In this document: positions 17,420-25,904 of the stretch, piece by piece
Layout of the letters: each line of letters starts with the position of its first letter
How positions within the stretch are numbered: the first letter of the stretch is position 1
Origin: Sulfitobacter geojensis
GTDB lineage: Bacteria > Pseudomonadota > Alphaproteobacteria > Rhodobacterales > Rhodobacteraceae
Direction of reading: 5' to 3'
Assembly: GCF_000622325.1 (NCBI RefSeq)
Contig: NZ_JASE01000005.1
Span: 1,364,001 to 1,428,000, forward strand
Length of the DNA stretch: 64,000 bases
Notes under the pieces: model-generated
Database searches by the model: none
What the model was told of the DNA's origin: nothing
Seen by the model: only the letters and a program-made list of their open reading frames with translations
Translations under genes and position numbers: made by a program

Positions 17420-18086
17420 CACGCTTGTTGGCCTCCAAGAGGCGACGGAAGCCTTACAGCAAAATCTGGAAGTGGATCATATCGCCTATCATTGGGTGGA
17501 TTCCGCCGGCGATCAATACGGGTGCGGAACGTATTCAGTCGCATGGCAGCAACGATACATTGATCAGAACTACCTGCGGATCGACCCTGTCGTTATCGGG
17601 TGTTTCCAAAGGTTTCACCCCGTCGACTGGAAACAGCTCGATTGGTCTTCCAAGGCCGTGCGCGCCTTCCAGCTTGAGGCGATAGAATATGGTCTGGGCA
17701 ATCAGGGGTATTCGATCCCGGTGCGCGGACCGAACGGGCAATTCGCCTTGTTTACGATCAACCACAGCTGTGACGATGATGCATGGGCGATTTTTACCCA
17801 AAAACACCGGCGCGAATTGATCCTGATTGCCCATTTCCTGAATGAAAAGGCGCTGGAGTTTGAACCGGGCCGGACGCCGGATGTTGGACAAGCGCTTAGT
17901 CCGCGCGAAGTGGATGCAATGACCTTGCTGGCCATCGGATATAACCGCGCACAGGTCGCCAATTCACTGTCGATTTCGGAACACACGCTGCGTGTCTACA
18001 TCGAAAGCGCGCGGTTCAAGCTGGGCGCGCTCAACACCACCCATGCAGTGGCGCGCGCGCTAAGCCGTGGATTGATCGTCGTGTGA
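17367..18086 (+). CDS. luxR: LuxR-family autoinducer-responsive regulator
   Basis: This 239-aa regulator has an N-terminal autoinducer-binding domain (about 5-160). The conserved Trp/Tyr/Asp/Pro/Trp pocket residues are visible as W60, Y64, D73-P74 and W88. A C-terminal LuxR-type helix-turn-helix follows (about 175-235, LSPREVDAMTLLAIGYNRAQVANSLSISE...). It should bind an acyl-homoserine lactone and control transcription. I chose the ATG at 17367, which follows a weak GAAGAGAGG and overlaps the preceding 68-aa ORF; a longer frame exists but adds arginine-rich sequence outside the family. luxI lies 116 nt downstream. Confidence 0.9.
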   Translation: MGKTPQLEFILESLEQADTLVGLQEATEALQQNLEVDHIAYHWVDSAGDQYGCGTYSVAWQQRYIDQNYLRIDPVVIGCFQRFHPVDWKQLDWSSKAVRAFQLEAIEYGLGNQGYSIPVRGPNGQFALFTINHSCDDDAWAIFTQKHRRELILIAHFLNEKALEFEPGRTPDVGQALSPREVDAMTLLAIGYNRAQVANSLSISEHTLRVYIESARFKLGALNTTHAVARALSRGLIVV

Positions 18087-18202
18087 TGCTGCCTGCCGAC
18101 ACTGTTGCACAATGCGCCGTAGGTGCGCACGCTCCCTTGCTGCCACGTTAACGGGCGTTGGGGTAACTCTTTGGTCATAAACCAGTTTGACCGGAGATCC
18201 CT

Positions 18203-18838
18203 ATGCTGCGTTACCTTTATGCTGACGAATTGCACCACCATCCGCGCCTTGCAAAATCCATGTTTCTGGATCGTGCGGACCAGTTCAAAAAGCGGTTGGG
18301 CTGGGAGGTGGACGTAGACGCGCAAGGCGAAGAACGCGATGCGTATGACGCGTTGAACCCGCTCTATGTGATCTGGGAAGAGCCCGACGGCAGCCACGGC
18401 GGCTCTATGCGATTTTTGCCGACTACGGGTCCGGTGATGGTAAACGAACATTTCGGTCATCTCATTGAAGGGCCGGTCACCAGTCCGCTGATTTGGGAAT
18501 GCACACGGTTCTGCCTGAAACGTGGGGCGGGCGGGCATGTTGCCGCCGCTTTGATGCTGGGCGGTGGGGAAATCATGCAAGGCTTTGGCATCAAGCACTT
18601 CGTCGGGGTGTTTGATGCACGTATGGTGCGGATTTACAGGATGATTGGATCCTCGCCCGAAGTATTGGGCAGCGAGGGCGAAGGCGCTGCGAAAATTTCG
18701 GTCGGGTTGTGGGATTTCTGTGCACAGGCTCAGGCGCTTGTCAGTGCCCGTGCCGGTGTCCCGCCGGAACAGTCACGGTTCTGGTTTGATCAGGCCATGG
18801 GCAATCAGCGCCGCCACCCTTGGGCGAAAACCGCCTGA
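18203..18838 (+). CDS. luxI: acyl-homoserine-lactone synthase
   Basis: This 211-aa LuxI-family enzyme makes an N-acyl-homoserine lactone from S-adenosylmethionine and an acyl-ACP. The conserved residues fall at expected places: R24, F28, W34 (DRADQFKKRLGWEV), acidic D46/D49 (EERDAYD), R70 (GGSMRFLPT), E99 and R102 (WECTRFCL). The C-terminal extension (to HPWAKTA) is typical of roseobacter homologues. The ATG follows CCGGAGATCCCT. It forms a luxR-luxI pair with the preceding gene and is followed by a hairpin that also covers the start of the helicase gene. Confidence 0.95.
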   Translation: MLRYLYADELHHHPRLAKSMFLDRADQFKKRLGWEVDVDAQGEERDAYDALNPLYVIWEEPDGSHGGSMRFLPTTGPVMVNEHFGHLIEGPVTSPLIWECTRFCLKRGAGGHVAAALMLGGGEIMQGFGIKHFVGVFDARMVRIYRMIGSSPEVLGSEGEGAAKISVGLWDFCAQAQALVSARAGVPPEQSRFWFDQAMGNQRRHPWAKTA

Positions 18839-18859
18839 GGCTGTGCAATCCTGCTGGCC

Positions 18860-18888
18860 CCCCCTGTCCGCCTTGCGTAGACAGGGGG
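18860..18888 (+). promoter_or_regulatory. hairpin sequestering the helicase Shine-Dalgarno
   Basis: A perfect 9-bp stem (CCCCCTGTC with GACAGGGGG) and an 11-nt loop end one nucleotide before the ATG of the helicase gene. The right arm contains the only G-rich Shine-Dalgarno-like sequence. In mRNA extending from luxI this would block ribosome access unless opened. It could also act as a weak luxI terminator, although there is no T-tract. Confidence 0.55.
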
Positions 18889-18889
18889 C

Positions 18890-20428
18890 ATGAGCACCGA
18901 ACTTACCTATTCCGACGATCAGGCCGCCGCCTTTGACGCTGTGGCAGAGATGCTGCGCCATGCGGGCATTGATCTGGACGACAGCCTGTTGATGCCGCCG
19001 GCCGGCGGGGCCGAACAGGTGATGGCCGTGACCGGCAAGGCGGGGTCGGGCAAGACGCTGTTGTTGGCTGAACTGTATAGGGCTTTGGAAGCCGCAGGCG
19101 TTGAGGTCATCTCGGGCGATTACGAAAGCAAGAAGCGCAAGGACAAGCGCACGCTCGCCATTCTTGCACCGACCAACAAGGCCGCCAGTGTTCTGCGGTT
19201 GCGCGGCGTGCCTGCAACAACCATTCACCGCATTCTTTATACCCCTGTTTATGACCCCGAATATGAACGCATCGCCGAATGGCTGGCGGGGAACGGCGAA
19301 CGCCCCGAAATTGAAGGGCTGACCGAGATATCGCTCGACCGCGCCGCGGCGTTTTATGCGAATAACAAATCTATCCCCGGTGCCTTGGCCGCTGCCGGTC
19401 TGCGCGGGTCGGATTTCATCACCGGCTGGAAACGGCGCGAGGAACCTTTGGACATCGGTTTTGTGGATGAATCCTCAATGTTGGATGACAAGCAGTTCGA
19501 AGACCTTAAGGAGATCTTTCCAACACTCTTGCTGTTCGGCGATCCGGCACAATTGGCCCCTGTGAACCAGTCCGGCACCATGGTCTTTGAGAAATTGCCA
19601 GAAGAGCGCGTGATGAACCTGAACCGGATTTTCCGGCAGGATGCGGGCAACCCGATCCTTGATCTGGCCCATGCGCTGGCCGATCCCGATTTGGGGTTTG
19701 AACAGTTCGAACGCATGATCGAAGAGGCGTCCAAGAAAGATGACCGCGTCGTTTGGGGACAACGGGTCGAAGTGGATCTGATGGCGCGTTCACCGGTGCT
19801 GGTGTGGCGCAACGCGACGCGCATCCGTCTGATCAATGCTTTCCGGTCGGTGCATAGCGCGCCCGAGGATGCGCTGCTGGCCGGTGAGCCGCTGATCTGT
19901 GATGGCATCGAACTGCCCTTGAAACACCGTAAGAAACGGCTGGACCTCGAAGCGCGCGGGTTGATCAAAGGGGCGCAGGTGATCTGGCTTGGTGACGGGC
20001 GCAAACCGGGGTTCAGCCGGTTGCATGTGATGGGCGCGGAAGACCCGCAGGTCAGCGCCGCGTCGATTGTGAAAATCGAAAAGCCTGACGAGGAGGAACC
20101 GTTTATTCCATTTGCAGCCCGTATGGGGGCCACCTTTTTGCATGGCGCGGCCGTGACCATTCACAAGGCGCAGGGTAGCCAGTGGGAAAACGTACAGGTA
20201 TTTGCACCGGATCTATATGCTGCCGCCCGAATGGGCCGGATGGAGGCGGGACAGCCACTGTGGAAACGACTGGCCTATGTTGCCATCACACGTGCGCAGG
20301 AACGTCTGATCTGGGTTGTGCGCAACCGCTTGTCCAAGCCCAGCGGACCTTTGGTGGTGGATGACCTTAAATCGGTTCCAGCGGCCCCGTTGACACTGGA
20401 CGCGCCGGAACCGGAACAGTTTCTTTAG
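18890..20428 (+). CDS. superfamily 1 DNA helicase (RecD/Dda-like)
   Basis: This 512-aa protein has Walker A GKAGSGKT (49-56), motif Ia LAPTNKAASVL with TIHRILY, Walker B IGFVDESSML, motif III FGDPAQLAPV, motif IV-like LNRIFRQ, and the C-terminal UvrD_C_2 part with TIHKAQGSQWENV and AITRAQERLIWVV. This order is that of RecD/Dda-type 5'-3' helicases (exodeoxyribonuclease V alpha-like). No RecB or RecC genes are adjacent, so it probably works alone in repair or replication restart. The start lies 51 nt after luxI, within reach of the hairpin described above. Confidence 0.9.
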   Translation: MSTELTYSDDQAAAFDAVAEMLRHAGIDLDDSLLMPPAGGAEQVMAVTGKAGSGKTLLLAELYRALEAAGVEVISGDYESKKRKDKRTLAILAPTNKAASVLRLRGVPATTIHRILYTPVYDPEYERIAEWLAGNGERPEIEGLTEISLDRAAAFYANNKSIPGALAAAGLRGSDFITGWKRREEPLDIGFVDESSMLDDKQFEDLKEIFPTLLLFGDPAQLAPVNQSGTMVFEKLPEERVMNLNRIFRQDAGNPILDLAHALADPDLGFEQFERMIEEASKKDDRVVWGQRVEVDLMARSPVLVWRNATRIRLINAFRSVHSAPEDALLAGEPLICDGIELPLKHRKKRLDLEARGLIKGAQVIWLGDGRKPGFSRLHVMGAEDPQVSAASIVKIEKPDEEEPFIPFAARMGATFLHGAAVTIHKAQGSQWENVQVFAPDLYAAARMGRMEAGQPLWKRLAYVAITRAQERLIWVVRNRLSKPSGPLVVDDLKSVPAAPLTLDAPEPEQFL

Positions 20429-20453
20429 ATCACAGACAAACGGTTTTGTTCGA

Positions 20454-21212
20454 TCAGCGGCGGAAAGCGGAAAATACGGCTGACGCGCCCCAACCGGCGG
20501 CAATGGCAATTGCCAGTGACATCAACCCGTATAAAAATGCGCTTTCGCGTGACATACGAAACAGCCAACGCTCCATGCCGACCTTGCGCACGAAAATGCT
20601 GGTTTCGTATTTGGAAATGACGTCGCCACCCCGCGTCAGAAAGATGCGTGTTTTATAATCGCCTTCGGTCAGGGCCGCGGGCAATTTGATCGCCGTGCGA
20701 AACAGCGTTTGTTCATCAACGCTGACCGTACCTTCGTTAAGCTGATATTGGTTTGATGCCGACTTGATACGGATCAGCGCTTGGGAAAAGCTTTCGCTGT
20801 CGGTGATATTCATCGGCGCGCCCACAGACCGGATCGCGCGGGGAATCGAAACGCTGTGACGCTGGTCCTCGGTTTCGGAAAGGGCCAGCCCCAGCACTGT
20901 GCTGGTCGATACGGCATAAAAGCTGGGGGCGTGATCCACCTCGACGGCGTCGACATTAACCCAGATGCCAAACCGCTTTTCCTTGCGCCGTACCGTCACC
21001 GGTTCGGACGGGCCGGCAACTGTGACAATCACTTGCAAACGTGGCTCGTCGGGGGCAGGGGCGTCCCGTTTCACCGCGCCGAAAATAAGGATTTCGGACC
21101 CGTCAAAGTTGGTGTTGATCGACACCTGATCGCTGCTGAGCCCCAGCACGATATCTTCTGCCCAGGCAGGCAGCGCGAGGAGCAGGGCGAATGCAAGAAC
21201 CAAACCGCGCAT
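20454..21212 (-). CDS. TIGR02186-family membrane-anchored protein
   Basis: This 252-aa protein has a signal peptide (LVLAFALLLALPAWAED), a beta-rich periplasmic domain and one C-terminal membrane span (about 222-245, ESAFLYGLMSLAIAIAAGWGASAVF). It fits the TIGR02186 family, which in alphaproteobacteria occurs next to a TauE/SafE permease, as here; function is unknown but coupling to sulfur-anion export is plausible. The ATG overlaps the permease stop codon (ATGA), so translation is coupled. Confidence 0.85.
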   Translation of the reverse strand: MRGLVLAFALLLALPAWAEDIVLGLSSDQVSINTNFDGSEILIFGAVKRDAPAPDEPRLQVIVTVAGPSEPVTVRRKEKRFGIWVNVDAVEVDHAPSFYAVSTSTVLGLALSETEDQRHSVSIPRAIRSVGAPMNITDSESFSQALIRIKSASNQYQLNEGTVSVDEQTLFRTAIKLPAALTEGDYKTRIFLTRGGDVISKYETSIFVRKVGMERWLFRMSRESAFLYGLMSLAIAIAAGWGASAVFSAFRR

Positions 21213-22126
21213 CAGTGTCCGCCCGCCGCGCCAAGGGAATAGAGTTCTGAAGGCTGCAACAGCAGGTCCATCGCCAGCTTGCCGCAAACGCCCAGAACCA
21301 TCATCGCCAATAGAATGCGCAGCTGTTCGGCTTTCATCTTGACGCCGATCCTTGCGCCAATTTGCGCGCCGATCACACCACCCACGAGCAAAAGGACAGC
21401 CAGCACAATATCAACGGTATAGTTGGTGGTGGCGTGCAGCATGGTCGTGAACGCGGTCACGAATATAATCTGGAACAGCGACGTTCCGACAACCACTTTG
21501 GTCGGCATGCCCAAGAGATAAATCATCGCCGGCACCATAATGAATCCGCCGCCAACACCCATGATCGCGGCCAGAATACCAACGGCAACGCCGACAAGCA
21601 GCGGGGGAATAACGGAAATATACAAACCTGAAACGCGAAATCGCATTTTGAAAGGCAGGCCGTGGATCCAGTTATGTTTCTTGCGCGGCGGGGCTTTGCC
21701 CTTTTTGGTATTTCGGATCGCATTGAGCGATTCCAGAAACATCAATCCGCCGATGACACCAAGGAAAACCACGTAACAAAGCTTGACCAGCAGATCGACC
21801 TGACCCTGCGCTTTGAGGTAGTTAAAAACCAGTACCCCCAGTGCCGCACCGACCAAACCGCCGATCAGCAGCACGGTGCCCATCCTGAGATCCACCGTCT
21901 TTCGCTTGAAATGCGCTAAAACGCCGGAGAAGGAGGATGCAACGATCTGGTTTGCTTCGGTTGCCACGGCCACCGCTGGCGGGATGCCGATGAAAAACAA
22001 AAGCGGCGTCATCAAGAAACCGCCGCCGACGCCGAACATACCCGAAAGGACCCCCACCAGTCCGCCCAGCCCCAGCAAGAGGAAGGCGTTGACCGATACT
22101 TCGGCGATAGGAAGATAGATTTGCAT
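21212..22126 (-). CDS. TauE/SafE-family sulfite/organosulfur permease
   Basis: This 304-aa membrane protein has the two-fold repeat of the DUF81 family. The first repeat carries GLGGLVGVLSGMFGVGGGFLMTPLL, the second GVAVGILAAIMGVGGGFIMVPAMI, with about eight hydrophobic spans overall. Family members are thought to export sulfite or related anions. It is the first gene of a two-gene unit with the TIGR02186 protein (4-nt overlap). The N-terminus MQIYLPIAEVSVNAF starts at an ATG at 22126. Confidence 0.9.
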   Translation of the reverse strand: MQIYLPIAEVSVNAFLLLGLGGLVGVLSGMFGVGGGFLMTPLLFFIGIPPAVAVATEANQIVASSFSGVLAHFKRKTVDLRMGTVLLIGGLVGAALGVLVFNYLKAQGQVDLLVKLCYVVFLGVIGGLMFLESLNAIRNTKKGKAPPRKKHNWIHGLPFKMRFRVSGLYISVIPPLLVGVAVGILAAIMGVGGGFIMVPAMIYLLGMPTKVVVGTSLFQIIFVTAFTTMLHATTNYTVDIVLAVLLLVGGVIGAQIGARIGVKMKAEQLRILLAMMVLGVCGKLAMDLLLQPSELYSLGAAGGH

Positions 22127-22226
22127 GAGTCCCCTTAGCGCGATGGTTGTATCAAATCAACGGTCCTTACGGTGCGTCACCGCAAAGGACCTATGGGTCG
22201 CGCAAACTGGCCTTATCGCGGCCGGT

Positions 22227-23195
22227 TTAGCGCTCTTTCACATATGGCTCTCCGCCTGCTCTTGGCGGGATCGCTTTGCCAACGAACCCTGCCAGAATAA
22301 CCACCGTCATGATATAGGGCAGCGCCCCAAGCAACTGGCCCTGTACCTTCATGCCGATCACCGCTTCGATCACATCGGGACGGGTTTCAAGCGCGCCGAA
22401 CAGACCAAACAACAGCGTCGCCCAAAGCGCATACCATGGCCGCCATTTGGCAAAGATCAGTGCGGCCAATGCGATAAATCCGCGCCCTGCTGACATGTCT
22501 TTGACAAAACCCGCCTGCAACGCGGTGCTAAGATAGGCACCCGCAATCCCGCAAAGCACGCCACAAATGGCAACAGCGGCATAGCGCAATCCAACAACGG
22601 AGATCCCAGCGGTATCTACCGAGGCGGGGTTTTCGCCCACGGCCCGCAGACGCAGACCAAAGCGGGTGCGATAAAGCAGCCACCATGTCAACGGCACGGC
22701 GGCGAACGCCATGTAAACAAGGATCGAATGGCCCGAAATCAATTCCGCATAAAGCGGCCCGATAAGGGGGACATCTGCGATGGCCTCTGCACCGGGCAGG
22801 GTAATCCCCTCGAAGCGGGCACCGCCCACCAAAGACGGGGTGCGCCCGCCCTGGCGGAACCAGTCCTGCGCGATAAGCACGGTCATACCTGCCGCGAGAA
22901 AGTTGATCGCCACACCCGAGATCAACTGGTTGCCGCGAAAGGTGATTGACGCGATCCCATGCAGGGCCGCAAGCGCAAGCGATGCGCCGACACCGGCAAG
23001 AAGACCGATCCAGACATTGCCGGTCAGCGAAGCGACCGCGGCAGAAAAGAACGCCGCCGCCAGCATCTTGCCCTCAAGACCGATGTCGAAAATACCGGCA
23101 CGTTCACTGAACAATCCAGCCAGACAGGCCAGCAGCAGGGGCGTCGCAAGGCGCACGGTTGAATCCAGCAATTGGATAAGCGTGAGGTAATCCAT
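22227..23195 (-). CDS. BMP-family (nucleoside-type) ABC permease 2
   Basis: This 322-aa inner-membrane permease of the BPD_transp_2 type has about nine hydrophobic spans and family motifs GLFSERAGIFDIGLEGKMLAAAF and the EAA-like GENPASVDTAGISVVGLRYAAV. It is the last gene of a four-gene ABC operon with a BMP-type binding protein, a double ATPase and another permease. Its ATG overlaps the stop of the preceding permease (TAATG), showing translational coupling. Related systems import nucleosides (NupABC-like) or purine compounds; substrate here is inferred. Confidence 0.9.
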   Translation of the reverse strand: MDYLTLIQLLDSTVRLATPLLLACLAGLFSERAGIFDIGLEGKMLAAAFFSAAVASLTGNVWIGLLAGVGASLALAALHGIASITFRGNQLISGVAINFLAAGMTVLIAQDWFRQGGRTPSLVGGARFEGITLPGAEAIADVPLIGPLYAELISGHSILVYMAFAAVPLTWWLLYRTRFGLRLRAVGENPASVDTAGISVVGLRYAAVAICGVLCGIAGAYLSTALQAGFVKDMSAGRGFIALAALIFAKWRPWYALWATLLFGLFGALETRPDVIEAVIGMKVQGQLLGALPYIMTVVILAGFVGKAIPPRAGGEPYVKER

Positions 23196-24310
23196 TATTC
23201 CACGCCTCCCGTTTTGGCCATGCGCGCATTTCGCAAGGCAAGAAAGACCTTTTCAAGCGGCATGCGCACCATGTTGTCGAGCGCGCCGGTGAACAGGATC
23301 ACAAGGGCCTGAATGACCACGATCAATTCACGCGGGATTGACGTCCACAGCGCTAGTTCTGCCCCGCCTTGATAGAGAAACCCGAACAGGATCGCCGCGA
23401 TAAAGACACCAACAGGATGCGAACGCCCCATCAACGCGACCGCAATACCGATAAATCCGGCCCCCTCGGTGGAGTTCAGGACCAGCCGTTCGGCTTCGCC
23501 CATAACGTTGTTGGTTGCCATCAAACCGGCCAGCGCACCGGAAATGATCATGGCGATCATGGTGATTTTCACCGGCGAGATGCCCGCGTATTTTGCGGCG
23601 GATTCAGAATGCCCGTAGGCGCGGATTTCGTAGCCCAGCCGCGTGCGCCAGATCAGCACCCAAAGCGCGACACAGGCGGCGATTGCGACCAGCAGCGACA
23701 CGTTTGCGGGCGCGGCTTTGGAAAACTCGATCCCCAAGGGGGCCAGCAAATCGTGCAGTGTTGGCAGGTTGGTCGCCTCGGGAAAACGGGCCGTGGCCGG
23801 ATCCATGCTGCCCTTGGGACGCAACATGTTGACCAGTGCGTAATTCAGCAAAGCGGCCGCGATAAAGTTGAACATGATCGTTGTGATGACGATGTGACTG
23901 CCGCGTTTGGCCTGCAACCATGCAGGGATCGCGGCCCAGATTGCGCCGAACAACCCCGCCATCACCGCGGCACCGATCAGCGCCAGCGACCAATGGGGCC
24001 AAGGAATATAGAGACAGGCCAAAGCCACGCCCAAGCCCCCCAACATTGCCTGACCTTCGCCCCCGATATTGAACAGCCGCGCGTGAAAAGCGATGGCGAC
24101 GGCCAACCCCGTGAACATAAAATTCGTCGCGTAATACAGGGTATAGCCCCAACCGTAGGTCGAACCAAGCGCACCGGTCACCATCAATTTTGCAGCCGCA
24201 ACCGGATCTTCACCGATGGCCAAAACCACAAGCGCCGAGATGATGCCGGCAAGCAAAAGCGAAATCAGCGGCACAAGGACAACTTCGGCCCATTTTGGCA
24301 TCACATCCAT
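23195..24310 (-). CDS. BMP-family (nucleoside-type) ABC permease 1
   Basis: This 371-aa permease begins MDVMPKWAEVVLVPLISLLLAG and has about ten hydrophobic spans. The signature block GLAVAIAFHARLFNIGGEGQAMLGGLG parallels that of the second permease, and GHSESAAKYAGISPVKIT is the cytoplasmic coupling loop. It is placed directly after the ATPase gene (TAG stop at 24312, ATG at 24310). A longer start inside the ATPase gene is not supported. It should form the transmembrane channel together with the 322-aa permease. Confidence 0.9.
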   Translation of the reverse strand: MDVMPKWAEVVLVPLISLLLAGIISALVVLAIGEDPVAAAKLMVTGALGSTYGWGYTLYYATNFMFTGLAVAIAFHARLFNIGGEGQAMLGGLGVALACLYIPWPHWSLALIGAAVMAGLFGAIWAAIPAWLQAKRGSHIVITTIMFNFIAAALLNYALVNMLRPKGSMDPATARFPEATNLPTLHDLLAPLGIEFSKAAPANVSLLVAIAACVALWVLIWRTRLGYEIRAYGHSESAAKYAGISPVKITMIAMIISGALAGLMATNNVMGEAERLVLNSTEGAGFIGIAVALMGRSHPVGVFIAAILFGFLYQGGAELALWTSIPRELIVVIQALVILFTGALDNMVRMPLEKVFLALRNARMAKTGGVE

Positions 24311-24311
24311 G

Positions 24312-25904
24312 CTATGTCCCCTTTGCAGCTTTTGCCGCATCCGTATCGGTGATGCCAGCCATCAGCAGCCCCAGTTCTTTCTCGTCGGTTTGATCCGGCA
24401 GCCGTTCACCCATCACCTGACCATCAAACATCACTGCAATCCGGTCGCTGAGGGCAAGGATTTCTTCCAGCTCGACTGAAACCAGAAGGATCGCTTTGCC
24501 TTGATCGCGCAGGGCGACGATTTGCTGGTGGATGAATTCAATCGCACCAATGTCGACGCCGCGTGTCGGTTGTCCGATGAGCAGCAGATCAGGGTTTCGT
24601 TCGATTTCCCGCGCCAGTACGATTTTTTGCTGATTGCCGCCCGAGAAATTCTTGGCCGCCAGTTTCGGATTTGGCGGGCGCACGTCGAAACGCTCCATCT
24701 TTTCGGCTGTGTCTTCGCGGATTGCGGCATTGTTCATTAACAGGCCCGTGCGGTAATCCGCGTCATGGTGATAGCCAAACGCAGTGTTTTCCCAGGCCTG
24801 GTATTCCATGATCAGCCCTTCGCGCTGGCGGTCTTCCGGCACATGGGCGATGCCGCGGGCACGTCGCGATTGCCCGTCCGACAAACGGCCCGTGAGGTCC
24901 AGCGCAACGCCGTTCAGCGTTACTTCGCCGGTGCCATCGGCATAGCCGCCCAACACCTCAAGCAGTTCCGATTGCCCGTTGCCCGCGACACCCGCAATGC
25001 CCAGCACCTCGCCGGCGCGCACCTGTAGATCAATACCGCGCAGACGCTCGACACCCTTATCGTCAATCACCCTAAGGCCCTTGACATCAAGCACGACGTC
25101 GCCCGGCGTTGCGGGTACTTTATCCACCCGTAACAATACCTTACGCCCGACCATCAGCTCGGCAAGTTCCGCCGGAGAGGTCTCTGACGTTTTAACCGTT
25201 GCGGTCATTTCACCGCGCCGCATGACCGAAACCGTATCCGTGGTTTCCATGATCTCGCGCAGCTTGTGGGTGATCAGAATGATTGTTTTGCCTTCGGATT
25301 TCAGCCGGTCGAGAATGCGAAACAACTGGTCCGCCTCGGCGGGGGTGAGCACGCCGGTGGGTTCGTCCAGAATCAGGATGTCGGCCTGTCGATACAGCGC
25401 CTTCAGGATCTCGACCCGCTGCTGCATGCCAACGCCGATGTCCTGGATCAGCGCATCAGGATCAACGTTCAATCCGTAGTCATTGGCCAGTTCCACCAGC
25501 GAACGGCGCGCTTTGGCCAGTGACGGTTTCAACAACCGCCCGTCTTCGGCACCCAGAATAATATTTTCGAGCACCGTGAAATTTTCAACCAGTTTAAAGT
25601 GCTGGAACACCATCCCGATGCCCGCGGCAATGGCCGCCTGACTGTCGGTGATTGCGGTCTTGGACCCGTTGATCCAAACCTCGCCTTTGTCAGCTTTGTA
25701 AAAGCCGTAAAGGATCGACATCAGCGTCGATTTCCCCGCGCCGTTTTCCCCGATGATCCCGTGGATCGTGCCGGGCATGACGCGGATCGAAATATCTTTG
25801 TTGGCCTGAACCGGACCAAAGGCTTTGGAAATGCCTTTGAGCTCGATCGCGGGAGCAGTGGAAGCGGCAGTTGCCTGCCGCTTCGCTGTAGTTTGGTCGC
25901 TCAC
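24312..25904 (-). CDS. BMP-family ABC transporter double ATPase
   Basis: This 530-aa protein fuses two ABC ATPase halves. The first half has Walker A GENGAGKST (about 53-61), the degenerate signature IGVGMQQRVEILKAL and Walker B ILILDEPTGVL. The second half has an altered Walker A-like GVAGNGQSEL, signature NFSGGNQQKIVLARE and Walker B DLLLIGQPTRGVD, where Glu is replaced by Gln. This is the architecture of sugar and nucleoside importers (MglA/NupA-type) in which the second site is impaired. It starts with a GTG immediately after the binding-protein stop codon, so co-translation is likely. Confidence 0.93.
   Translation of the reverse strand: MSDQTTAKRQATAASTAPAIELKGISKAFGPVQANKDISIRVMPGTIHGIIGENGAGKSTLMSILYGFYKADKGEVWINGSKTAITDSQAAIAAGIGMVFQHFKLVENFTVLENIILGAEDGRLLKPSLAKARRSLVELANDYGLNVDPDALIQDIGVGMQQRVEILKALYRQADILILDEPTGVLTPAEADQLFRILDRLKSEGKTIILITHKLREIMETTDTVSVMRRGEMTATVKTSETSPAELAELMVGRKVLLRVDKVPATPGDVVLDVKGLRVIDDKGVERLRGIDLQVRAGEVLGIAGVAGNGQSELLEVLGGYADGTGEVTLNGVALDLTGRLSDGQSRRARGIAHVPEDRQREGLIMEYQAWENTAFGYHHDADYRTGLLMNNAAIREDTAEKMERFDVRPPNPKLAAKNFSGGNQQKIVLAREIERNPDLLLIGQPTRGVDIGAIEFIHQQIVALRDQGKAILLVSVELEEILALSDRIAVMFDGQVMGERLPDQTDEKELGLLMAGITDTDAAKAAKGT

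Noticed and set aside
23369-24352. 327-aa plus-strand open frame
   Set aside because: Mirror of the permease gene on the other strand; very arginine/histidine/glutamine-rich composition typical of antisense reading in GC-rich DNA.
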